Part shown: positions 9,122 to 18,000 of the stretch, piece by piece
Numbering within the stretch: the first letter of the stretch is position 1
Layout: each line of letters begins with the position of its first letter
Assembly (NCBI RefSeq): GCF_036057275.1
Contig: NZ_CP107945.1
Coordinates: forward strand, 5,580,001 to 5,644,000
DNA from: Streptomyces sp. NBC_00390
Lineage (GTDB): Bacteria > Actinomycetota > Actinomycetes > Streptomycetales > Streptomycetaceae
Reading direction: 5' to 3'
Length of the DNA stretch: 64,000 nt
Position numbers and translations under genes: made by a program
Notes under the pieces: model-generated
Seen by the model: the letters and a program-made list of their open reading frames with translations, nothing else
What the model was told of the DNA's origin: nothing
The model's database searches: none

Positions 9122-12100
9122 TTACGGCGTGACCTTCTCGATCACCACGCTGCCGGTGCCCGCGGCGGTGCCGCGCGCGTTCTGCAGCTGCACCTCGCCG
9201 AAGAACTGCCGGCCGGCCGGTGCCTCGCTCGCCACCATGACCTCGGCGGCGACCTCCGCCGTCGCGCCGCCCGGGAGCTTCACCGGGGTGGCGTCGACCT
9301 TGACCGAGCCGAGCGCTGCCGAGAAGTACACGTCGCGGTAGTCGAATGCCGTGGTCCCGGCCGGGACCGAGTAGCCCTCGACGACGACGGTGTACGTGCC
9401 CGCGGCCGGCTTCACCAGGCTGACGGCCTCCTCGGAGTCACCGTCGGCGGCCTGGCCGACCACGGCCCCGCCCTTGATGACGTAGAGGTCGAGGTCCGCG
9501 CCGTTGTCGGCCGGGGAGCCGATGGCCACGTCGAGCCGCTCGACGCCCTCGCCGATGGTGACGGTCCGCACCTGCTGGTCGCCCTCACCGATGGTCGGAC
9601 GCTCCACCTTCGCGGAGCCGAGTGAACCGCCCACCAGCTTGCCGTCGATGGCGGCGAAGCCGTTGGAGACGTTCCACTTCACCGGCGCCGGGGTGCCGAT
9701 CTTCGCCTCGGGCAGCGTCTTCACGGCCGGGTCGAAGTCCGCGCCGAGCACCGTCACATCGAGCTTGTACGGGTTGTCCAGCAGCGGCGACGTACGCCGC
9801 GACTCGACCTCGATCTCCCAGACACCGGGCAGCGGTTCGGCGTACGAACGCACGTCCGGGCGGCAGGTGTTGGCCGGGTTGTCGTAGTTCGGGTAGCAGA
9901 AGGTCGTCGAGTTCTCGTCGACCGGCAGACCGTACGGGTGGATCGAGATGAACCGGGTCTGGCTGCCCGCGCTCAGTCCGCCGAGGGCGACCTCGAGGTT
10001 CTTGGCGCCCGCCGGCACGTTGACGAAGTACGACTTCGAGCTGTTGCGCTGGACCGAGCCGCTCGCCGAGAGGGAGTAGCCGGGCTTCGCCAGCTCGCCC
10101 GCGACCACGACCGTGGCGAGGATCTGCTTGTCGACGCCCTCGGTGTCCTCGTCGTCGGCCTCGAGGATCGCACTGTGCACACCGGCGGAGCCGGGGCGTG
10201 CCTGGACCTTGACGGTGACCGGCTGGTTCAGCGGCAGGTCGACCTCGTCGTCACCGAGCAGCCGGAAGGTGCCGTCGTTGTTCTTCCAGTCGAGCTCGTG
10301 CTCGATGGGACGGTCCGGACCGGTGGTGCGTGTGATCGTGACGTCGTACGTCTTCTTCTGACCCGCCTTCAGGCCGCCCTCGCGGTCGTAGAGACCGGTG
10401 CCGAAGCCCGGCTCCTTGAGCGCGAAGTCGATCGAGGTGTCGACGGGGGCCTTGACCTTGTACTCGTGGGCGGTCGCACCGTCCTTGACGGCCTCCCAGG
10501 CCTCCACGATGTCGATCAGGCCGGCGCCCTGCTCGTGCGCCTGGACACCGCTGATCTTCCGCGCGGTGCTGGTCAGCGCGGTGCGCAGATCGGCCGGGTT
10601 CAGCTCGATCTTCCGCTGCTTGGCCGCGGAGAGCAGCAGCGCGCTCGCACCGGCGACCTGCGGCGAGGACATCGACGTGCCCTGCAGCATGGAGTAGCCG
10701 GCCGGGAGCGCGTAGCCCGCCTCCTTGACCGGGCCGCCGGGCGACCAGGTCTGGGTGGTGTTGACGGCCGCGCCGGGACCGGTGATGGTCGGCGTGAAGC
10801 CGCCGTCCTCGCGCGGGCCGCGGGAGGAGAAGGGCAGCATCGCGTACGGCTTGGCCACCGTGGAGCCGTAGTTGGAGGCCCAGGTCTGCCGGGAGATCGA
10901 GGCGCCGACGGAGATGACCTTGTCCGCCAGCCCGGGGTCACCGATGGTGTTGGTGCCCGGGCCCTCGTTGCCCGCCGAGATGACCAGCTGGACGCCGTGG
11001 GTGTCGATCAGCCGGGTGTAGAGCTCGGCGCGGGCGTTGTTGCCGTCGTTGAGGGGCGGCAGTCCGCCGATCGACATGTTGACGATGTCGACACCGCGGT
11101 TGGTGACGAGGTCGATCATGCCCTCGGTGAGCGCGATGTTGGTGCAGCCGCCGCTCCAGGTGCAGGCGCGGGACGAGACCAGCTTGGCGCCAGGCGCGGC
11201 ACCGTTCATCCGGCCGCCGAAGAGGCTGTTGGCGGCGGTGATACCGGCGACGTGCGTGCCGTGAGAGCCCTCGATGACGCCGATGTTGACGAAGTCGGAC
11301 TTCGTGCCGGCCGCGTCGACCACCACGTCCTTGCGGATCTCGATGACGAACGGGATGCGCTCGACGACCTCGGTGGCCGGGTTGTCGGTACCGAAGTAGC
11401 CGATCTGGAAGCCGTCCTTGTACGGCTTCATCGCCACGTCGTCGCCGAAGTCGCCGTTGTTGTTCAGGTCGACCCGGGCGGTGCCGGCGGCCGCGTCGTA
11501 GAGGACGCCCCACACGTCGGTGGTGTCACCGTCGCGGTTGAGGTCGCCCGCCATGTCGCCGCCCTTGGTGGCGGCTTCCTCGAACTTGCGGTACTTGAAC
11601 GAGCCGGCCGGGGCGGTCCAGGTGCGGCCGTCCGCGGTGAACGTCGGGCCGGTGACCTCGACGTTCATCTGGCGCCAGGTGCCGTCGCCGTCGGCGACCG
11701 GGTCGGTCGCGGTGACCCAGTCGACGATCTTGCGCTCGCCGGTGGTGGTCTTCTGCAGTGCGGGGTGACCCAGGTCGACACCGGAGTCGAGGATGCCGAT
11801 GGTCACGCCGCGGCCGTCGGCCTTGGGGTGGTCCTCGACGAACTCCACCGCGCCCGTCTCGAAGGACGGGTTGTACGGGTTCTTCGCGGGCGTGCGCTTG
11901 CCCGGCGCCGGGTAGCTTCCGGCCGTGGCGCCCGAGGTGCGGGAGCCATTGGGCGAGGTGGCGATCCCGGCCGTGCCGGGCGAGGTGCCCAGGCCGTCCG
12001 GGGTCGGGTCGTCCAGCTTGATCTCGTGCTTGAGGTCGATCCCGTGCACGGAGGACAGCTTCTGGGCTGCCTTGAGTGCGGCGTCCGCCTTGGCGGTCGG

Positions 12101-12451
12101 CAGGGTGGCCCGTACGTAACCGAGCTTGTCGTCCGTCTTGCCGACCGTGGCGCCGGGCACCGCGTCGAGCTGGTCCGAGACCTGCTCGGTCGCGCCGGGC
12201 GCGGTGGCGACCATCACGGTGACGCTCTTCTGGCCCTTGGCCTCGGCCTGGGCGAGCAGATCGGCGTCGGCCGTACCGAGCTTGTCGGTGGAAGCCTTGA
12301 CGGGGGCGGAGCCTGCCGGGTCGTCGGCGGCACCCGCCGAGAACGCCGGTGCGGCGCCGGTGGCGACCAGCGCGGCCACGAGACCGGCTGCGGCTGCCAC
12401 GCGTGCCGCGCGTCTCCGCCCTTTTATGGAGCTCTGGGACTCGGGGGTCAT
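9122..12451 (-). CDS. Large secreted subtilase (S8 peptidase) with C-terminal beta domains
   Basis: About 1109 residues. A twin-arginine-like or Sec signal peptide (GRRRAARVAAAAGLVAALVA, cleavage near AFSAGA) is followed by an inhibitor-like propeptide (about 50-140). The catalytic domain holds Asp in ILDSGVDLGHPAL, His in GSHGTHVAGITAANS and Ser in GTSMSSPQVAGA. Between Asp and His there is a long insert with two Asp/Asn-rich loops, DLNRDGDTTD and DLNNNGDFGDD, resembling calcium-binding loops. The C-terminal third contains Ig-like sheets and a PPC-like domain (GADLDLYVIKGG, AGTYTVVVEGYS). It should degrade extracellular protein. I prefer the ATG at 12451, six bases from AGGG; 12457 is also in frame. 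Confidence 0.93.
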   Translation of the reverse strand: MTPESQSSIKGRRRAARVAAAAGLVAALVATGAAPAFSAGAADDPAGSAPVKASTDKLGTADADLLAQAEAKGQKSVTVMVATAPGATEQVSDQLDAVPGATVGKTDDKLGYVRATLPTAKADAALKAAQKLSSVHGIDLKHEIKLDDPTPDGLGTSPGTAGIATSPNGSRTSGATAGSYPAPGKRTPAKNPYNPSFETGAVEFVEDHPKADGRGVTIGILDSGVDLGHPALQKTTTGERKIVDWVTATDPVADGDGTWRQMNVEVTGPTFTADGRTWTAPAGSFKYRKFEEAATKGGDMAGDLNRDGDTTDVWGVLYDAAAGTARVDLNNNGDFGDDVAMKPYKDGFQIGYFGTDNPATEVVERIPFVIEIRKDVVVDAAGTKSDFVNIGVIEGSHGTHVAGITAANSLFGGRMNGAAPGAKLVSSRACTWSGGCTNIALTEGMIDLVTNRGVDIVNMSIGGLPPLNDGNNARAELYTRLIDTHGVQLVISAGNEGPGTNTIGDPGLADKVISVGASISRQTWASNYGSTVAKPYAMLPFSSRGPREDGGFTPTITGPGAAVNTTQTWSPGGPVKEAGYALPAGYSMLQGTSMSSPQVAGASALLLSAAKQRKIELNPADLRTALTSTARKISGVQAHEQGAGLIDIVEAWEAVKDGATAHEYKVKAPVDTSIDFALKEPGFGTGLYDREGGLKAGQKKTYDVTITRTTGPDRPIEHELDWKNNDGTFRLLGDDEVDLPLNQPVTVKVQARPGSAGVHSAILEADDEDTEGVDKQILATVVVAGELAKPGYSLSASGSVQRNSSKSYFVNVPAGAKNLEVALGGLSAGSQTRFISIHPYGLPVDENSTTFCYPNYDNPANTCRPDVRSYAEPLPGVWEIEVESRRTSPLLDNPYKLDVTVLGADFDPAVKTLPEAKIGTPAPVKWNVSNGFAAIDGKLVGGSLGSAKVERPTIGEGDQQVRTVTIGEGVERLDVAIGSPADNGADLDLYVIKGGAVVGQAADGDSEEAVSLVKPAAGTYTVVVEGYSVPAGTTAFDYRDVYFSAALGSVKVDATPVKLPGGATAEVAAEVMVASEAPAGRQFFGEVQLQNARGTAAGTGSVVIEKVTP

Positions 12452-12779
12452 CAGCATCCCTGTTTGTGAAAGAAGAGGGTCCGGAATTCGGTGCCGGATG
12501 ACCGCTCACCCTTTCGTAAATGACAGGGGTTTGTGGAGAGTTGCTGAAGGCGGGAAGCAGCCATGGCGCACATCCGCCACTGCGGAGTATGCGCCATGAG
12601 GATCAAACCGGGATGAAACGCCGCGCTGGAGGGGGCCGGACGGGGGCTGGTCCGTACCGGGGGCGGAACCGGACGGTCAGCTTTCGTGAGTCTGACGTAG
12701 TGCCGGGACGCCATGGGCGGTGGCATCAAGCCCGTCGCCGGCGATCCTCGGACTCCGGCCCACGAGACCGAACGGGTCT
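12452..12779. other. Region upstream of the subtilase gene with a hairpin
   Basis: No supported gene. It must contain the leftward subtilase promoter; none is clear. An imperfect hairpin with ATGGCGCA/TGCGCCAT ends spans 12563-12597. Confidence 0.4.
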
Positions 12780-13070
12780 TCGCCGACAGCCCCGGGTACC
12801 CACCGGCACCGAGTACGGCGTCGAGGCGGCCATCAAGGCGGGAACCCCGGCTTCGTCCGGGTGCACTCGCCCGCCTTGTTCAGCCGGCCGACTACCGGGC
12901 CACGCGATGGTCCTGACCCTGGGGAACCCGGGGCAGGACCCGCGCGCCGGAATGCTGCTGCTCGACCGGAGCACGGGACCACGCTCCCGCTCACGGGTTC
13001 GGCCCGTACCGAGCACGGCGCCCGACGGAGACCGCACCGTCCGCTTCACGAAGGCTCAGGTGCGGCAGGC
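12780..13070 (+). pseudogene. Possible decayed coding remnant
   Basis: No single frame makes sense across this stretch, but adjacent frames can be joined into protein-like text: TEYGVEAAIKAG, then NPGFVRVHSPALF, then AGMLLLDRSTG, then TTLPLTGSARTE, then PDGDRTVRFTKAQVRQAEG. At least three frame changes and no start codon would be needed. I do not recognise the parent family. This could be an old gene broken by small indels, or chance coding-like sequence in GC-rich DNA. Confidence 0.3.
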
Positions 13071-13135
13071 CGAAGGCGCTTCGCCGCCGCGCCGGTCGCA
13101 GCCCGAGTACTCGCCCGCGAACCCGCCTGTTTGAC

Positions 13136-13141
13136 TAACCT
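13136..13141 (+). promoter_or_regulatory. -10 box (TAACCT), probable leaderless start
   Basis: TAACCT ends six bases before the Nudix ATG, and there is no purine-rich ribosome site. The transcript would start at or next to the ATG. The -35 region is weak. Confidence 0.5.
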
Positions 13142-13147
13142 CACGGG

Positions 13148-13615
13148 ATGAACAAGGAGTTGAGGGTCGCGGCCTACGCGGTGTGCGTACAGAAGGAGCA
13201 GATACTGCTGGCACGCTTCGTGGCCCGCGACGGGACCAGGAAGTGGACACTGCCCGGCGGGGGCATGGACCACGGGGAGGACCCGCTGGACACCGTCGTC
13301 CGCGAGGTCGAGGAGGAGACCGGGTACACGGCGGAGATGACCGCGCTGCTCGGTCTGGACTCGATCCGCCGCCACTATGCGCGCCGGCTCGGGGCCGTCG
13401 CGGACTTCCAGGGGCTGCGGATCGTGTACGAGGGGCGGATCGCCGGCGGTTCGCTGCGCAGTGAGACGAACGGCTCGACGGACCTCGCCGCCTGGTTCCC
13501 GCTGGAGGCGTTGCCCTCTCTCGACCGGGTCGAGCTGGTCGACGTCGGGCTGGAGCTGTGGCGCTCCAGGCCCCCGGTCGGCCGCTCCGCTCAGCGCGGC
13601 AGCACCACCACATAG
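13148..13615 (+). CDS. Nudix hydrolase
   Basis: 155 residues with a complete Nudix box at about 37-59 (GGMDHGEDPLDTVVREVEEE, then TGYT), which binds the divalent metal and cleaves a nucleoside-diphosphate-linked substrate. The exact substrate cannot be told from the box. The start is fixed by the beginning of the fold and by the -10 box just upstream; no ribosome site is seen, so leaderless translation is likely. Its last 25 bases overlap the 3' end of the opposing gene at 13591, so the two transcripts are complementary at their ends. The C-terminal tail (RSRPPVGRSAQRG) is basic and looks unstructured. Confidence 0.93.
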   Translation: MNKELRVAAYAVCVQKEQILLARFVARDGTRKWTLPGGGMDHGEDPLDTVVREVEEETGYTAEMTALLGLDSIRRHYARRLGAVADFQGLRIVYEGRIAGGSLRSETNGSTDLAAWFPLEALPSLDRVELVDVGLELWRSRPPVGRSAQRGSTTT

Positions 13616-14580
13616 GCTGCCGGCTCGCGGTCCACGGCGGCCATCAGGGCCGTACGGACCACGACCGCCTGCTGATCCGGCGACTCCCGGAGCTTGCGCG
13701 GCGTGATGTGGACGACGGTGATGCCGAGCCGTTCCAGATGTTCCCGCTTGCGGACGGACGCCGACCACCTGGCGTCGTCGTCCTGCCGGGGCGCACGGGT
13801 GTCCAGTTCCACGGCGACGGCCTGCTCGGGCCAGTACGCGTCCACCCCGCCGAGATGAGGGCCGCCGGGCAGCCGCAGATCCACGTTCCACAAAGGCTCG
13901 GGGAGCCGGTTCCCGCGCACCACCTCGTACAGCCGCCCCTCGGACAGCGCCCGGCCCTCGGCGAGCAGCGAGTCGACCGCACCGACGACATGGGGGAGAT
14001 CGAGGAGCCGCGTGTCGTTCAACTCCCTTACGAGTATCGCGGGTTCGCAGTGGCCGCCGCGCACGGCCTCGGTCAGCATCGCGCGCACGGCCTTGGCGTC
14101 GGTGAGCTGAGCGACGGCATCCGCTACGGCCCGCGCCACAGGTGCCACCGGCAGCCCGGTGATCTGCAGCGACGCCGGCAGCGCATGAGCCCGCACCAGC
14201 CGGACACACCCGGCCGACCGCAGCCGCCGGGTACGCGCCACGAGCACGTCGATGAACTCGAGCGACATCAGCGGCGTCGCGGTGGAGAAGCCGTACAGGG
14301 CGAGCGAGGCCATCCCGGTGATCATGGCCTCATCGGCATCCCGCCGCCCGGCGTACAGCAGCGCCCCGTGCAGCCGCTCCTGGCTGGTCGGCGTCCCGGG
14401 CCGCAGCAGATACACCCCGGGCAACATCAACTGCCAGGTCCCGCCGGCCCGGCACTGCTCGGCAATCCGCGCGGGGGTCACCCCGAGCGCCCGCAACTGC
14501 GATGTGGACATCACCCGCTGCTGCACCTCGGAGAGGTGGCTGAGGGGGAGGGGGGAGAGGGGAGTGTTGGACTGCGTCAT
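13591..14580 (-). CDS. AbiEi-like winged-helix / DUF559-like protein
   Basis: About 329 residues from the ATG at 14580. The N-terminal part has the winged-helix pattern of the AbiEi antitoxin family (VMSTSQLRALGVTPARIAEQ, then WQLMLPGVYLL). The C-terminal part carries VDAYWPEQAVAVELDTR and a late ITVVHITPRKL, the D...ExD core and following strand of the DUF559/Vsr-like PD-(D/E)xK nuclease fold. Such proteins are common, uncharacterised actinobacterial genes; no toxin partner (AbiEii) is adjacent, so this is not a type IV toxin-antitoxin pair as it stands. No strong ribosome site precedes the start, and an internal ATG at MSTSQL is possible. The 3' end overlaps the Nudix gene. Confidence 0.75.
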   Translation of the reverse strand: MTQSNTPLSPLPLSHLSEVQQRVMSTSQLRALGVTPARIAEQCRAGGTWQLMLPGVYLLRPGTPTSQERLHGALLYAGRRDADEAMITGMASLALYGFSTATPLMSLEFIDVLVARTRRLRSAGCVRLVRAHALPASLQITGLPVAPVARAVADAVAQLTDAKAVRAMLTEAVRGGHCEPAILVRELNDTRLLDLPHVVGAVDSLLAEGRALSEGRLYEVVRGNRLPEPLWNVDLRLPGGPHLGGVDAYWPEQAVAVELDTRAPRQDDDARWSASVRKREHLERLGITVVHITPRKLRESPDQQAVVVRTALMAAVDREPAAYVVVLPR

Positions 14581-15309
14581 GCCGGGGAGATGCCCACACC
14601 TCCGCAGACCGCTAACCGCTGTTACAAGCCCGTCGACATTCCGGTACAAGCCTGCCCTAAAGTGCAAGCGTTCGACTGCCGATCAGGATCGCTGGGCCGT
14701 ATGGCTGACATGCGGGAACGGGGCGGACAGCGCCGGCCACGCCTCGTCGGCCCCGGCCGGCTTCTGCGGCGGGGGCGCGCGCCGTGCCCGCTGACGCCCC
14801 CGGATCCCATGGCTGCCGGGCAAGTTCAGCGGCATCGTCCTGCCCGGGATTCCCTGGCTCAGGGCCTTTCTCCCGGTTCTTGCCGGTCCCGCGGGCCCTG
14901 GCATGCCCCACGGACTTCGGCGTGGGAAGTACCCCAACCCCCACGGCCTTTCGGCGTGGGGAGGTATCCCGCTCCGTAGCCCGCGTGGGAGGCGTCCGCA
15001 TCCCGTATCCGTTCGGGCGGGGGAGGCGTCCCAGCTGCGGACGCGGCCAACGGTCCGTCCTATCCGAAAGAAAGCAGAGCCCCAGCCCCGCCGGGGTCCG
15101 CTCCCGGTCCGTCGGGCGATGGCCCTGGGCGCCGCCCAGGGCCTCGCCGCAGTGGGCACCGCTTCCGCGTTCCGCTGCCGGATTCCGCCCGCGCGGCGCG
15201 CAGCAGCCGCCCGCGGAGGCAGGGGCCGGCACGGTGACGCGAAGCGGGGCCCCCGACACCGCAAGGCGGCAGCGGGAAGGGCGGGGACATCCCTGCCCTT
15301 CCCCACCGC
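14581..15309. repeat. Non-coding region with a tandem cluster of CCCCCA-type hairpins
   Basis: No supported gene in about 730 bases. At least two successive copies of a short foldback repeat are present, 14906-14935 and 14938-14970, each of the form CCCCCACGG-CTTTCGG-CGTGGGG followed by AGGTATCCC or AAGTACCCC. Two shorter relatives follow near 14985 and 15012 (GGGAGGCGTCC). The same motif occurs elsewhere in the window (2169, 2246, 18676, 44561). The AT-rich stretch near 14620-14670 may hold the promoter of the AbiEi-like gene (TTGTAC, 17 bases, TGTAAC on the minus strand), but this is weak. Confidence 0.55.
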
Positions 15310-17883
15310 TCAGCCCTCCGACGCCCCCGCGTCACACGCCTGCGCCCGCAGCGCCCTCGCCAGGTCGTCGCGGGATTCCAGGACCAGTCGGCGCAGTGCC
15401 GGAGCCGAGGACTCGTGGGTGCTCAGCCACTCGTCCGTCGCCGTCAGCGTCGACTCGTCGTCCTGGAGCGACGGGTACAGGCCCCGCACCACATCCATCG
15501 CGATCTGGATCGACCGCTTCGACCACACCCGCTCGATCGCCTCGAAGTACTTCGGTGTGAACGGCGCCAGCAGCTCCCGCTGCCCCGGCTGGACGAAGCC
15601 CGCGATCGTCGCCTCCACCAGCGCGTTGGACAGGGTGTCCGACTCCACGACCGCCGCCCACGCCTGTTCCTTGACCGCCGCCGACGGCCGCGCCGCCAGG
15701 CAGCGGACCTGGTGGCGCTTGCCCGATGCCGTGTCGTCACGGGCCAGTTCCGCCGAGATGACGGACTCGTCCGGCACCCCGTGCGCGGCCAGCGGTTCCA
15801 GGAACGCCCACCGCAGCTCCTGGTCGACGTCGAGGCCGTCGACCTTCGCCGTGCCCTCCAGCAGCCCGGTCAGCAGCTGGAAGTCCGCCTCGCTCCGGGC
15901 GACCGCCGCGAAGAACCGCGCCCATGTCAGCTGGTGCTGGCTCCCGGCATCGGCCAGCCGCAGCTCCCGCAGCGCTCCCTCGGCGAGCAGCCGCCCGCCC
16001 TCCTCACGCCACGCCGGAGCCGCGTAGTGGTCGAGCGCCGCCCGCGCCCACGCGTGCAGCATCTGCAGGACACCGATGTCCGACTCGCGGCCGGCGAACG
16101 TCAGCACCAGGTCGATGAAGTCCCGCGCCGGCATCAGCGCGTCCCGCGTCAGGTTCCACAGCGCCGACCAGCACAGTGCCCGCGCCAGCGGGTCCGTGAT
16201 GTCGCCCAGGTGTGCCCGCAGCGCCTCCAGCGACCCCTCGTCGAAGCGGATCTTGCAGTACGTCAGGTCATCGTCGTTGACGAGAACCAGCTCCGGCCGC
16301 TCCGCACCGGCCAGTTCGGCCACCACCGTCCGCACCCCTGCGACATCGGCCTCGGCACGCGCGTACCGCACGAGCTCCGTGCCCTCGACCCGGTACAGGC
16401 CGACCGCCACCCTGTGCGGACGAAGCTCCGCCCCGTCCTGGACCACGGCGAGCTCGGTGATCCGGCCACCCGCGTCGTACGTGACCTGAGGCGTCAGCGA
16501 GTTGACCCCGGACGTCTGGAGCCATGACCGCGACCAGGCCTTCATGTCGCGCCCTGAGGTCTCCTCCAGCACCGACAGCAGATCGCCGAGCTGCGTGTTC
16601 CCGTAGGCGTGCCGCTTGAAGTAGCGCCGCGCTCCTTCCAGGAACGCGTCCCGCCCCGCGTACGCCACCAGCTGCTTGAGCACCGAAGCACCCTTGGCGT
16701 AGGTGATCCCGTCGAAGTTGAGCTTGGCGTCCTCCAGGTCACGGATGTCGGCCGTGACCGGGTGTGTGGACGGCAGCTGGTCGGCGCGGTAGGCCCACGC
16801 CTTGCGGTTGTTGGCGAAGGTCACCCACCCGTTGGTGAAACGCGTCGCCTCCACCATCGAGAACGACCCCATGAAGTCCGCGAAGGACTCCTTCAGCCAC
16901 AGGTCGTCCCACCACTGCATGGTGACCAGGTCGCCGAACCACATGTGCGCCATCTCGTGCAGGATCACATTCGCCCGGCGCTCGTAGGAGGCCGTCGTGA
17001 CCTTCCCGCGGAAGATGTACTCCTCGCGGAAGGTGACCATGCCCGGGTTCTCCATCGCTCCGAGGTTGTACTCGGGCACGAAGGCCTGGTCGTACTTCCC
17101 GAAGGGGTACGGGTAGTCGAAGTGGTCGTGGAAGAAGTCGAAGCCCTGCTTGGTGACGAGGAAGACGTCGTCCGCGTCGAAGTGCTTCGCCAGCCCCTTG
17201 CGGCACATCGCGCCGAGCGGAATCCGCAGCGTCGTCCCGTCCGCCAGCTCCCGCTCGTACAGGTCGGTCACATAGTGGTACGGACCTGCCACGACGCAGG
17301 TGATGTAGGTGGAGATCGGCCGGGTCGGGGCGAAACGCCACACGCCGTCCTCACCGCGCGTGCCCTCGCCGTTGCTCCACACCGTCCAGGCATCGGGCGC
17401 TGTCACCTCGAAGTGGAACGGCGCCTTGAGGTCCGGCTGTTCGAAGGTGGCGAAGACCCGGCGGGCGTCGGCCGGCTCGTACTGCGTGTACAGATAGACC
17501 TCTCCGTCCTCCGGGTCGACGAAGCGGTGCAGTCCCTCGCCGGTACGGCTGTACGCGCACTGCGCGTCCACCACCAGGACGTTCTCGGCGGCGAGGGAGT
17601 CCAGTGTGATCCTCGAGCCGTCGAAGGCCGTGGCGGGGTCCAGTTCCTCCCCGTTGAGTGTGATGCCGGTCACGGCGGAGGCGATCAGATCCACGAACGT
17701 CGACGCGCCCGGTTCGGCGGCCCGGAACCGGATCGTCGTCACCGACCGGAAGGTGCGCGGCCCCGAGCCCTCTTCGGCCTCCCCGACCGCGGAACGCACG
17801 TCGAGGGCAACCTCGTACCCGTCGACGGACAGCAGCCCGGCCCGGGTACGGGCCTCGTCGCGGGACAGATTCTCACCGGGCAC
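15310..17883 (-). CDS. Aminopeptidase N, M1 zinc metallopeptidase (second copy)
   Basis: 857 residues, paralogous along its whole length to the protein at 2354-4924. It carries GAMEN (near residue 275), the zinc site HEMAH with the distal KES (about 306-330), and the ERAP1-like C-terminal domain. The GTG at 17883 gives VPGENLSRDEARTRAGLL, matching the first copy, and has AAGGAG upstream; longer upstream reading would run into the divergent gene. It should be a cytosolic broad-specificity aminopeptidase. Divergence between the copies is substantial (HELAH against HEMAH, different flanks), so this is an old duplication or a separately inherited paralogue rather than a recent copy. Confidence 0.95.
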   Translation of the reverse strand: MPGENLSRDEARTRAGLLSVDGYEVALDVRSAVGEAEEGSGPRTFRSVTTIRFRAAEPGASTFVDLIASAVTGITLNGEELDPATAFDGSRITLDSLAAENVLVVDAQCAYSRTGEGLHRFVDPEDGEVYLYTQYEPADARRVFATFEQPDLKAPFHFEVTAPDAWTVWSNGEGTRGEDGVWRFAPTRPISTYITCVVAGPYHYVTDLYERELADGTTLRIPLGAMCRKGLAKHFDADDVFLVTKQGFDFFHDHFDYPYPFGKYDQAFVPEYNLGAMENPGMVTFREEYIFRGKVTTASYERRANVILHEMAHMWFGDLVTMQWWDDLWLKESFADFMGSFSMVEATRFTNGWVTFANNRKAWAYRADQLPSTHPVTADIRDLEDAKLNFDGITYAKGASVLKQLVAYAGRDAFLEGARRYFKRHAYGNTQLGDLLSVLEETSGRDMKAWSRSWLQTSGVNSLTPQVTYDAGGRITELAVVQDGAELRPHRVAVGLYRVEGTELVRYARAEADVAGVRTVVAELAGAERPELVLVNDDDLTYCKIRFDEGSLEALRAHLGDITDPLARALCWSALWNLTRDALMPARDFIDLVLTFAGRESDIGVLQMLHAWARAALDHYAAPAWREEGGRLLAEGALRELRLADAGSQHQLTWARFFAAVARSEADFQLLTGLLEGTAKVDGLDVDQELRWAFLEPLAAHGVPDESVISAELARDDTASGKRHQVRCLAARPSAAVKEQAWAAVVESDTLSNALVEATIAGFVQPGQRELLAPFTPKYFEAIERVWSKRSIQIAMDVVRGLYPSLQDDESTLTATDEWLSTHESSAPALRRLVLESRDDLARALRAQACDAGASEG

Positions 17884-17911
17884 AAGCACTCCTTCGTGTC
17901 TCGTTCGAACA

Positions 17912-17938
17912 GAATTGATCCTCCCATGGGAATTGATC
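17912..17938. promoter_or_regulatory. Direct repeat GAATTGATC in a divergent promoter region
   Basis: Two identical 9-base copies (17912-17920 and 17930-17938) lie 18 bases apart in the 117-base gap between the divergent aminopeptidase and DsbA-fold genes. They are AT-rich for this genome and could be a regulator site or overlapping promoter elements. No regulator is known to me for this motif. Confidence 0.35.
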
Positions 17939-18000
17939 GGCCGGCCGGTGGCGTTGCCCGAGCGACGCAGGCACAACCTGGCGCCCATGTGAGGAGAGAG

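Noticed and set aside
13591-14580. Type IV toxin-antitoxin system
   Set aside because: Only an AbiEi-like head is present; there is no AbiEii nucleotidyltransferase gene beside it.
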